The position numbers were made by a program, and so were the translations under genes. Of a stretch of 5,124 nucleotides of DNA, positions 1 to 4,922 are shown piece after piece (position 1 is the stretch's first letter; each line of letters starts with the position of its first letter). Source of the DNA: Armatimonadota bacterium. GTDB taxonomy: Bacteria; Armatimonadota; Armatimonadia; Armatimonadales; Armatimonadaceae. The notes beneath the pieces are model-generated. The model worked only from the letters and a program-made list of their open reading frames with translations. It ran no database searches and was not told where the DNA came from. The stretch spans positions 1 to 5,124 of the forward strand of contig JACMMA010000418.1 of the NCBI GenBank assembly GCA_014379275.1. Reading direction: 5' to 3'.

Positions 1-463
1 CATTCGGCGTGGTAGTCGTGTCCAGCGTGATCCCGTACTGGTCGAAGACGTAGAGGGAACGCGGCAAGTCCGTGGTGTCTGACACGGGAAGGCCCTGCAC
101 GAGGTCGTTACTGGGGCAGATATAGATTCCTTGCGGGAAAGAATTCGCCGCGTTGGCAACACGACCGCCGATATAATTCGAAACGATAAAAGGCCAGATC
201 GCATCGAAAGCGCCACCGTAGTTGCTGGTGCTAACGGCTGCGGCTGCCGGTTCGCCGGGGAAGGATTCGTCATAATCCTGCGCGTACATTTGAAAAGCGA
301 GACCGATCTGCTTCATGTTCGAAAGGCACGCGGTCTGGCGTGCCTTGCCGCGGGCTTGGGCGAAGACGGGAAACAGTATCGCGGCGAGGATGGCGATAAT
401 CGCGATAACGACAAGCAGTTCAATGAGTGTAAACGCGGAACGTTTGCGGGAGGCGGGCGTCAT
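1..463 (-). CDS. Prepilin-type N-terminal cleavage/methylation domain protein (DUF1559-like), 3' part outside window
   Basis: The start at 463 has GGAAAGG nine bases upstream, and 154 codons read without a stop to the window edge, so the C-terminus is missing. Residues 1-9 are a basic leader (MTPASRKRS). Residues 11-34 are a type IV pilin-like segment, FTLIELLVV followed by a hydrophobic helix, with the conserved Glu at mature position +5 (residue 15). This predicts cleavage by a prepilin peptidase between Ala10 and Phe11, although Gly is the usual residue at -1. Then come FAQARGKARQ, CLSNMKQIGLAFQMYAQDYDE and, near residue 116, ICPS, all typical of the secreted or pseudopilin-like DUF1559/H-X9-DG proteins that are very numerous in Armatimonadota. 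Such proteins are thought to be anchored in the envelope or assembled by type II/IV-like machinery; the exact role is unknown. It is divergent from the PhoX-family gene and shares its control region. Confidence 0.9.
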   Translation of the reverse strand, partial: MTPASRKRSAFTLIELLVVIAIIAILAAILFPVFAQARGKARQTACLSNMKQIGLAFQMYAQDYDESFPGEPAAAAVSTSNYGGAFDAIWPFIVSNYIGGRVANAANSFPQGIYICPSNDLVQGLPVSDTTDLPRSLYVFDQYGITLDTTTTPN

Positions 464-472
464 TTTTTCTTA

Positions 473-479
473 CCTTTCC
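473..479 (-). promoter_or_regulatory. Ribosome binding site of the prepilin-like gene
   Basis: GGAAAGG on the minus strand, nine bases before the ATG at 463, a normal Shine-Dalgarno position. It supports that start, which also gives the short basic leader expected of prepilins. Confidence 0.7.
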
Positions 480-558
480 GGTAGGGGGTGGTCAACGGGA
501 TAATGAAGAATGGAGACACGCGGTAGCATCCGGCGTGCCCACATCTTATGCTCCGCCG

Positions 559-576
559 ATTGTACCCTGATTTATC
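559..576 (-). promoter_or_regulatory. Candidate -10 elements for the prepilin-like gene
   Basis: Two minus-strand -10-like hexamers lie downstream of the TTAACA-like array. TACAAT at 559-564 matches TATAAT in 5 of 6 positions. GATAAA at 571-576 matches in 4 of 6 and lies 8 bp from the array. No good -35 hexamer is present, which fits a promoter needing an activator bound at the array in place of a -35. The TACAAT option would start the transcript near 552 and give a leader of about 90 nt. This is inferred from sequence only. Confidence 0.35.
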
Positions 577-584
577 CGACTCTA

Positions 585-612
585 TATTAAGGGAGTATTA
601 AATCTTTGTTAA
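585..612 (-). promoter_or_regulatory. Three-copy 11-bp-period direct repeat resembling a Pho box, facing the prepilin-like gene
   Basis: Read on the minus strand, this is TTAACA (612-607), 5 bp, TTAATA (601-596), 5 bp, TTAATA (590-585), an exact 11-bp period. Hexamers of the TT(A/C/T)ACA type separated by about 5 bp are the known binding pattern of the phosphate response regulator PhoP of Bacillus, and PhoB boxes share the 11-bp period. The array is 122 bases or more upstream of the prepilin-like start and faces it, but a PhoX-family phosphatase lies on the other side. Assignment to a Pho regulator is inference. Confidence 0.5.
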
Positions 613-653
613 GGCGGAACCCTTTTCTTATCTCGCCAGAGCGAAATGGAGGC

Positions 654-681
654 TTATTCGATTCTTAACATCCCCTTAACA
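654..681 (+). promoter_or_regulatory. Pho-box-like direct repeat upstream of the PhoX-family phosphatase
   Basis: TTAACA at 665-670 and TTAACA at 676-681 are identical hexamers with a 5-bp spacer (TCCCC), an exact 11-bp period. A weaker in-register copy, TTATTC, sits at 654-659. This matches the PhoP/PhoB-type direct-repeat pattern, and the gene downstream encodes a predicted phosphatase of the kind usually induced by phosphate starvation. A weak -10-like TATGAG lies at 697-702, 15 bp past the array, with no recognisable -35, as at activator-dependent promoters. A start near 709 would give a leader of about 135 nt. Binding by a Pho regulator is inferred, not shown. Confidence 0.55.
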
Positions 682-723
682 TAAGCAACAATTTGATATG
701 AGAGAATGGTAAACCACTGATTT

Positions 724-788
724 AAGATCGAAGTCATTTCATCGCGGCTATTCGTTCCCGGAAGTGTTCGATCTTCATCCGCTTCCGG
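724..788 (+). promoter_or_regulatory. Interlocking inverted repeats in the presumed phosphatase mRNA leader
   Basis: Two perfect inverted repeats interlock. AAGATCGAA at 724-732 pairs with TTCGATCTT at 767-775 (9 bp). CCGGAAG at 758-764 pairs with CTTCCGG at 782-788 (7 bp). The left arm of the second lies in the loop of the first, and its right arm lies outside, so the RNA could form an H-type pseudoknot or switch between two hairpins. It ends about 40 bases before the ribosome binding site. No known riboswitch class is recognised and the function is unknown. Confidence 0.35.
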
Positions 789-829
789 CGGTGGCACGCG
801 AAATCAGCAGAAACGTTCGTCTTGCTCAC

Positions 830-835
830 AGGAAG
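830..835 (+). promoter_or_regulatory. Ribosome binding site of the PhoX-family gene
   Basis: AGGAAG, eight bases before the ATG at 844. It fixes the start that places the twin-arginine motif at residues 8-9, where a Tat signal should be. Confidence 0.75.
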
Positions 836-843
836 AAAGCTTT

Positions 844-2217
844 ATGAAATCCTCCCCCATCCATCGTCGTCATTTCTTGCAAACCGCGACCGCTTTGTCC
901 GCAGGCGGCGCTCTTCTGGGTGTCGAAGGCATGGTCGCCCGCGCCCTCCATGCCCGGGAACTCGGCCGCCAGAAACCGGACGTACCCGGCGGCTACGGTG
1001 CGCTCCGCCCGACGCCGTCGCGCAACACCGGCGAATACATCCTGTCGCTTCCCGATGGCTTCTCGTACACGGCGTTCGGCAGGGTCGGCTCCACGATGTC
1101 CGACGGACACAAGACGCCGGACAGCCATGACGGCATGGCGGCGTTCAAGGCGGAGAACGGCAAGGTGCGCCTCGTTCGCAACCATGAAGTCAAGGGCAAG
1201 CCGAATGAGGGGCATGTCGGCGGCGTGGCGAGTTACGACAAATCCGCCGCGGGTGGCACGACCACATTGATCGTTGACCCGCAAACCCGTCTCCTGGAAA
1301 GTGCGTTCGTGTCGGTCGGCGGGACGCTGGCGAACTGCGCCGGGGGGGCGACGCCGTGGGGGTCGTGGATCACTTGCGAGGAAACCGTCGCCGGCACGGC
1401 GGCGGGGTTTGAGAAGCATCACGGCTACTGCTTCGAGGTTCCCGCGCACTCCGATCGGGCGGTGGTTGCCCCGGAACCATTGACCGCGATGGGACGGTTC
1501 GTGCACGAAGCGATCGCCATCGACCCGCGCTCGCACATCGTTTACCTGACCGAGGATCGTAAAACAGCCGGTTTTTATCGCTTCCACCCCAAAGTGAAAA
1601 ACAAATTAGCTGAAGGCGGTCGCCTGGAAATGGCGGTAATCAAAGATATGCCGAAAGCTGATCTTCGCACGAAGCAAACGATGGGGAAGGCGATGCAGGT
1701 CACGTGGGTATCGATCGAGGATCCTGACCCGAAGAACGCCGAAGCTGACGAACTTGCGGTCTGCAACGAGGGGGTGAGTAAAGGCGCGGCGACGTTCGCG
1801 CGTTTGGAAGGATGCTGGTACGGGAACGGTTCTATCTTCCTGAACGCGACCAACGGCGGTGACAAGCAGCTAGGGCAAGTCTGGCGATACGAACCCGTCG
1901 ACGCCGATACCGGGAAACTGACTCTGTTGTTCGAGTCGGCGGATAAGTCGGTGCTGCATATGCCGGATAACCTTTGTGTCTCGCCCAAAGGCGGTCTGGT
2001 ACTCTGCGAGGACAACGACCAGGGAAATCAGTATGTGCGCGGTCTGTCGCCGAAGGGCTACCTGTTCGACGTCGCGGCGAACATCGTTGCGGGTCACGAA
2101 AACGGCGAAGTCGCGGGCGCAACCTTCTCGCCGGACAACAAAACGCTCTTCTTCAACCTGCAAGACCCCGGCCTGACGGTAGCCGTCTGGGGACCCTGGG
2201 AACGCGGCGCGTTGTAG
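844..2217 (+). CDS. phoX: PhoX-family (DUF839) alkaline phosphatase, Tat-exported
   Basis: Predicted metal-dependent phosphomonoesterase that releases phosphate from organic esters outside the cytoplasm. The 457-residue product starts with a twin-arginine signal: RRHFLQ at 8-13, then a mildly hydrophobic stretch to about 28, suggesting export of a folded, metal-loaded enzyme. Hallmarks of the family follow in order: DGFSYTAFG (71-79), SHDGMAAF (94-101), GTLANCAGGATPWGSWITCEE (160-180), HEAIAIDPRS (221-230) with YLTEDR (234-239) and GFYRFHP (243-249), HMPDNLCVS (372-380) with LCEDN (387-391), and EVAGATFSP (422-430) ending in NLQDPGLTVAVWGPW. Known PhoX uses iron and calcium, with a Cys among the iron ligands; Cys165 in the NCAGG motif is the likely counterpart (inference). 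At about 457 residues it is shorter than the well-studied proteobacterial PhoX enzymes, so activity and substrate are less certain than family membership. It is monocistronic: Pho-box-like repeats precede it and a long hairpin follows 12 bases after its stop. Confidence 0.88.
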   Translation: MKSSPIHRRHFLQTATALSAGGALLGVEGMVARALHARELGRQKPDVPGGYGALRPTPSRNTGEYILSLPDGFSYTAFGRVGSTMSDGHKTPDSHDGMAAFKAENGKVRLVRNHEVKGKPNEGHVGGVASYDKSAAGGTTTLIVDPQTRLLESAFVSVGGTLANCAGGATPWGSWITCEETVAGTAAGFEKHHGYCFEVPAHSDRAVVAPEPLTAMGRFVHEAIAIDPRSHIVYLTEDRKTAGFYRFHPKVKNKLAEGGRLEMAVIKDMPKADLRTKQTMGKAMQVTWVSIEDPDPKNAEADELAVCNEGVSKGAATFARLEGCWYGNGSIFLNATNGGDKQLGQVWRYEPVDADTGKLTLLFESADKSVLHMPDNLCVSPKGGLVLCEDNDQGNQYVRGLSPKGYLFDVAANIVAGHENGEVAGATFSPDNKTLFFNLQDPGLTVAVWGPWERGAL

Positions 2218-2229
2218 TTTCCCGTCTTG

Positions 2230-2296
2230 CCCCCCCGCCTTTCTCCCTCCCCAGGGCACCCAGAGGGTACCCGGGGGAGGGAGAAAGGCGGGGGGG
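2230..2296. repeat. Perfect 23-bp inverted repeat with 21-nt loop between convergent genes
   Basis: The left arm 2230-2252 (C7, G, CC, TTT, CT, CCC, T, CCCC) is exactly complementary to the right arm 2274-2296. The loop 2253-2273 carries the palindrome GGGTACCC at 2265-2272. The element occupies nearly all of the 82 bases between the phosphatase stop (2217) and the stop of the opposing gene (2300). Its position suggests a two-way transcription terminator or 3'-end stabiliser, but neither arm is followed by a T-run, so it is not a standard intrinsic terminator. The length, perfect arms and intergenic location also fit a dispersed REP-like or miniature hairpin element; that would need other copies in the genome. 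Confidence 0.8.
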
Positions 2297-2299
2297 TTG

Positions 2300-4024
2300 C
2301 TACCGCTCTTTCATCAGGTCCTGGACGGCGAGGAGGTCCCGCGAACTGACACGCGGGTTGTGGCGCAGGTCGTTCGGGTTGGCGGAAGTGCGTACCTGGA
2401 CCGATTCTTCCGTGACGCGGGTAAGATCCTCGGTTGTTCGTTCACTCATCAGGTCGTGGACGGCAGACATATCCCGCGGATTGAATGTATCGCCGTAGCC
2501 GGGGCGTCCGGAAGCACGCACCTGGACCGTGTCCGTGCGCACGGTGTGCACATCTAACGGGATGGAATCACTGCTCTCGTCCTCTTCGTCTGCGATTTCC
2601 GCATCTTTAGTTACCGGCGCGCTATTCGCCGCCACGCCGCCGAACAAGGCACGAACGGAGCGACCGCCGGTCGACCGTCCGGCTCGGGCGGCGGACACCG
2701 GAGATTCTGCGGCTGTGGGCACGTTGACCGGGGCACCGGCGGGAGCATCGTTCCAATTCGGTACCGAACCCGTTTCGGCGGGCGCCGGGTAGCGGGAAAG
2801 GAGCCATTTTTTGAGGGCTTCGCCTTTGCCACCGCGCCACGACGTCGGGGACGCCTGCCACCAATCCGCCCCGGTAAGTGATGCCGCCGGTGCGCCGGTC
2901 GGGACCGATGGGTTGCCTTCCGGAGCCAGTATCACGTTGAACAGGTTCGTGCCGCCCAGTTTTGCCCCGAACAGGTTTGCGCCGAGAAGGCTGGTCCCAT
3001 CCAATTCGGAGCCATGCAGAACAGCGTCCATCATGTTCGCGCCAATGAGGTGCGCTCCGGCAAGCCGCGCCCCCGCGAGAAACGTCCCGGCAAGGTGCAG
3101 CCGACGTCCGGCGCGGCGCCACATGCCGAGGCGGACTTCGCCGCCATCCACTATCTCCTCGGGCACCGCGGTCAAAGCGCGAAGGCACGCGGTCAAAGCA
3201 GCCGTCGTTTCTTTGAGCCGTTCCCCGGTGCGATACACGACATCCAGCGCGTCCGTGCTTTGCGTCGCCAGTGAGGCCGACTTACGCAGGGCTTGCGCGA
3301 GACCGACCGCGGCTTGGAAGCGGGTCTGTGTGCGGCAGTCCGGCGAATCGGCGATATCGCACAGGCACCGGAACGTGTCTTCCTCACGCGGGCAGAATGA
3401 AGTGAAGTCTACCAGCGGACGTAGGGCGTCGTAGTTCGTGGCGTAGGTAGTCTCGGAGACTGCGGTCCGGGCGAGGTGCCGGGCGAGTGCGGCGACGAAC
3501 GCCTTCCGGGCAGACCGGTTCGCGGCGGCGATATCGTCCAGCAGGCTGTAGATCAGCAACTGACCCATGTCCCCTTCGAACCGGGCGAAATCAGTCATCA
3601 TGTCGAGGGCTTTATGCACTTCGTCACGCACCGCCGATTCGTCTTCGAGGTGAAGAGCGGCGGCGAGGTGTCCGGACGCACGGACGAAATACGGGTACGC
3701 GTCCTCGATATCCTGCGTCGCGACCATATGGCGACGGGCAAGCGCAGCGACGCGGTTCGCACCACCGGCGCGCATAAAGGGGTTTTGGATATCCGCGAGG
3801 CGGTTCAATGCGTCGTTGAACTCGGTGTCTAATCGCTGCCGTTCATACCGCGATTTTTCCTCCTCCCACCGTTCCCGCTCGAAAGCGAGCGCATCGGCGG
3901 AAGTCGCCAGCGCGGGGGGAGGGGGTGCCGCCGCGACCGGCGTCGGCAACGGTTTCAGCCCGACACCCATATCGTCCACATTTGACCCGCTCTGCGAGGA
4001 GGGGGAACCGCCGAAAAGTCGCAT
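2300..4024 (-). CDS. Pentapeptide-repeat protein with coiled-coil N-terminus and duplicated C-terminal motif
   Basis: 574 residues with no signal peptide, so probably cytoplasmic. Residues 1-42 are a Ser/Pro/Ala-rich linker. Residues 43-75 are highly charged (FERERWEEEKSRYERQR) and likely coiled coil. Residues 76-290 look all-helical, possibly HEAT-like. Residues 309-366 carry 12 Leu/Met at an exact spacing of five (311, 316 and so on to 366), with units such as AGARL, LGANL and FGAKL: a pentapeptide-repeat right-handed beta-helix. A last partial unit, SLTGADWW, lies at 382-389. Residues 412-490 are low-complexity with an acidic patch (DEEDESSD). Residues 499-574 hold two copies of a roughly 31-34-residue motif ending DLMSER and DLMKER. 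Pentapeptide proteins act as scaffolds or DNA mimics in some cases; no specific role can be assigned here. The ATG at 4024 has AAGGAA directly against it and AAAGGA 12 bases upstream, so the start is uncertain. Transcribed alone from the promoter at 4099-4127. Confidence 0.85.
   Translation of the reverse strand: MRLFGGSPSSQSGSNVDDMGVGLKPLPTPVAAAPPPPALATSADALAFERERWEEEKSRYERQRLDTEFNDALNRLADIQNPFMRAGGANRVAALARRHMVATQDIEDAYPYFVRASGHLAAALHLEDESAVRDEVHKALDMMTDFARFEGDMGQLLIYSLLDDIAAANRSARKAFVAALARHLARTAVSETTYATNYDALRPLVDFTSFCPREEDTFRCLCDIADSPDCRTQTRFQAAVGLAQALRKSASLATQSTDALDVVYRTGERLKETTAALTACLRALTAVPEEIVDGGEVRLGMWRRAGRRLHLAGTFLAGARLAGAHLIGANMMDAVLHGSELDGTSLLGANLFGAKLGGTNLFNVILAPEGNPSVPTGAPAASLTGADWWQASPTSWRGGKGEALKKWLLSRYPAPAETGSVPNWNDAPAGAPVNVPTAAESPVSAARAGRSTGGRSVRALFGGVAANSAPVTKDAEIADEEDESSDSIPLDVHTVRTDTVQVRASGRPGYGDTFNPRDMSAVHDLMSERTTEDLTRVTEESVQVRTSANPNDLRHNPRVSSRDLLAVQDLMKER
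2303..2404 (-). repeat. C-terminal internal repeat, copy B
   Basis: Encodes residues 541-574, SVQVRTSANP through SSRDLLAVQDLMKER, the extreme C-terminus. It aligns with copy A as (T/S)VQVR(A/T)S, then NPR, then AVxDLMxER. At DNA level 2311-2329 matches copy A at 2446-2464 in 18 of 19 bases, and ACCTGGACCG occurs in both (2394-2403 and 2520-2529), so the duplication is visible in nucleotides as well as protein. Confidence 0.75.
2438..2530 (-). repeat. C-terminal internal repeat, copy A
   Basis: Encodes residues 499-529, TVQVRASGRP through RDMSAVHDLMSER. It is separated from copy B by an 11-residue acidic linker (TTEDLTRVTEE). The conserved parts are the VQVR strand-like start and the amphipathic DLMxER end, which suggests a short binding motif present twice. 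Confidence 0.75.
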
Positions 4025-4098
4025 TTCCTTGAAGATTCCTTTGTCCCAATCCTGCCACTTTTCGATGCAGGATATGTCCGATAACCATACGGGCTTAT

Positions 4099-4127
4099 AT
4101 TGTAGCGTAAAAACTCCCGTTTGTCAC
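4099..4127 (-). promoter_or_regulatory. Near-consensus housekeeping promoter for the pentapeptide-repeat gene
   Basis: On the minus strand GTGACA (4127-4122, 5 of 6 to TTGACA), a 17-bp spacer, then TACAAT (4104-4099, 5 of 6 to TATAAT). Predicted start of transcription is near 4092, giving a leader of about 68 nt before the ATG at 4024. Spacing and both hexamers are what a sigma-70-type promoter requires. Confidence 0.6.
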
Positions 4128-4176
4128 TTTACTGAGATTAGCAAGAATCATACCAAAAGGAGCGTTTTCGTACGGT

Positions 4177-4214
4177 TATAATTACCTGTTTTTACCGGGA
4201 TGCTGCCCGTTTTT
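4177..4214 (+). promoter_or_regulatory. Candidate -10 and short terminator-like hairpin in the leader of the small gene
   Basis: A perfect TATAAT lies at 4177-4182 but has no convincing -35 at 15-19 bp. Just after it, CGGG (4196-4199), a 6-nt loop and CCCG (4206-4209) are followed by TTTTT (4210-4214), a very short terminator-like hairpin. If the TATAAT is used, the transcript would start near 4189 and run into this hairpin about 145 bases before the small gene, which could suggest attenuation. The 4-bp stem is weak and may be chance. Confidence 0.3.
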
Positions 4215-4272
4215 CAACGAAATGACCGGCACGTGTTCGTTTGGACCGCCTGACCGCCGGGTAAAACGGTGC

Positions 4273-4302
4273 GGGCAACGAAAACAATCTGACGGATTGC
4301 CC
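4273..4302 (+). other. Nested inverted repeats upstream of the small gene
   Basis: GGGCAA at 4273-4278 is complementary to TTGCCC at 4297-4302. Inside lies CAATC (4285-4289) with GATTG (4295-4299), whose right arm overlaps the outer one, so the two hairpins exclude each other. They sit just before the possible ribosome binding site at 4313. The rest of 4025-4333 holds only the promoter elements listed and an 8-base near-repeat (GGACCGCC, TGACCGCC) around 4243-4258. No gene is seen there. Confidence 0.25.
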
Positions 4303-4312
4303 ACCAAACCTT

Positions 4313-4319
4313 AGAAGGG
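4313..4319 (+). promoter_or_regulatory. Possible ribosome binding site of the small helical protein gene
   Basis: AGAAGGG lies 14 bases before the ATG at 4334, longer than usual. No alternative in-frame start nearer to it is visible. Confidence 0.4.
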
Positions 4320-4333
4320 TTCCCTCTTTAAAA

Positions 4334-4681
4334 ATGGCACTACCGATTCCGAAAGAACTGACGGGCTTGTTGGACGCCCTGCACGACGGCGTGTCTGACC
4401 TGGCGACGAACGCCGCCGTTTCTCAACTCGATCACTGGCACGACGTGCTCGCCGAAGCCGCCAAGCCGGAGCTGAAAGCAGTTAGCAAAGACATCGATGT
4501 TCTCCGCAAATTGCTGGGCGAAGGCGGCGAGCCGGACGGTAAAAAGATCGGCAAGGCGCTGGTGAAGCTTGCCGACCACATTGACGGCCTGGACAATGCC
4601 GAACTTGTTAAAGGCGTGAAAACCCGCCTACACTCGCTCGCACGGCTTCTGCGAAGCGAGGGCGAAGAGTTAGCCGCCTGA
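4334..4681 (+). CDS. Small helix-rich protein of unknown function
   Basis: I do not recognise this 115-residue protein. It has no signal peptide, membrane segment or cysteine. It reads as a series of amphipathic helices: about 6-30 (KELTGLLDALHDGVSDLAT), 31-42, 45-62 (ELKAVSKDIDVLRKLL), 70-84 (KKIGKALVKLADHID) and 88-113 (NAELVKGVKTRLHSLARLL). A Gly-rich turn (GEGGEPDG) at 62-69 sits in the middle. It is rich in Leu, Ala, Lys, Asp and Glu. This suggests a small soluble helical bundle, perhaps an oligomer or adaptor. Codon use looks like the neighbouring genes and the frame ends 23 bases before a strong terminator, so it is very likely a real single-gene unit. Confidence 0.75.
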   Translation: MALPIPKELTGLLDALHDGVSDLATNAAVSQLDHWHDVLAEAAKPELKAVSKDIDVLRKLLGEGGEPDGKKIGKALVKLADHIDGLDNAELVKGVKTRLHSLARLLRSEGEELAA

Positions 4682-4704
4682 CAGAGTACGCCGAAAACCG
4701 AGAG

Positions 4705-4736
4705 AAGCCGCGTCGCGTTCGCCACGCGGCTTTTTT
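4705..4736 (+). terminator. Intrinsic transcription terminator of the small gene
   Basis: A perfect 9-bp stem, AAGCCGCGT (4705-4713) and ACGCGGCTT (4724-4732), with a 10-nt loop and a run of six T at 4731-4736. It lies 23 bases after the stop at 4681 and isolates the small gene from the cyclase gene. The 240 bases from 4682 to 4922 hold nothing else convincing besides the -10 near 4905. Confidence 0.9.
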
Positions 4737-4904
4737 GTCGCCCCGCGGAATGACGCGAGAGGTCCGTGGTAGGCCTGTAGCTGCCTCCGAAATCCTCGCT
4801 GGAAATCACTGCTCTAAGACGGTTCCGGCACCGCCGGTTTGTATCCAGAACCTCATTTCACCGCCGTGCTCGTCTACGGAATAGCTATACATCGCCCCGC
4901 ACTG

Positions 4905-4910
4905 TACAAT
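4905..4910 (+). promoter_or_regulatory. Candidate -10 element just before the cyclase gene
   Basis: TACAAT, 5 of 6 to consensus and identical to the -10 at 4099-4104. The expected transcription start, about 4917, is only some 6 bases before the ATG at 4923, implying a nearly leaderless mRNA. The -35 position (about 4882) shows only a weak match. Confidence 0.4.
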
Positions 4911-4922
4911 CACAGCACGACG

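Noticed and set aside
131..484. 117-codon plus-strand open frame at the left end
   Set aside because: Antisense to the prepilin-like gene, whose N-terminal signature is unmistakable on the minus strand.
826..1587. 253-codon open frame on the minus strand
   Set aside because: It lies antisense to the phosphatase gene, whose plus-strand frame has all the PhoX family motifs; the minus frame is Arg-rich and has no recognisable domain. Long antisense frames are expected at this GC content.
1974..2498. 174-codon plus-strand open frame spanning the hairpin
   Set aside because: It runs out of phase across the phosphatase end, the hairpin and the antisense of the pentapeptide gene; the product is Arg/Ser-rich with no family features.
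2811..3434. 207-codon plus-strand open frame
   Set aside because: Antisense shadow of the pentapeptide-repeat coding region, where the minus strand shows the exact five-residue Leu periodicity.
4200..4253. 17-codon plus-strand frame (MLPVFQRNDRHVFVWTA) as a leader peptide for the small gene
   Set aside because: No good ribosome binding site and no run of one amino acid as in attenuator peptides; it also overlaps the short hairpin.
4806..4892. 28-codon minus-strand frame (MYSYSVDEHGGEMRFW...) in the terminator-cyclase gap
   Set aside because: The residues look protein-like and GGGG precedes the ATG, but it is very short, has no promoter or conserved feature, and overlaps the likely cyclase promoter, so it cannot be supported as a gene.
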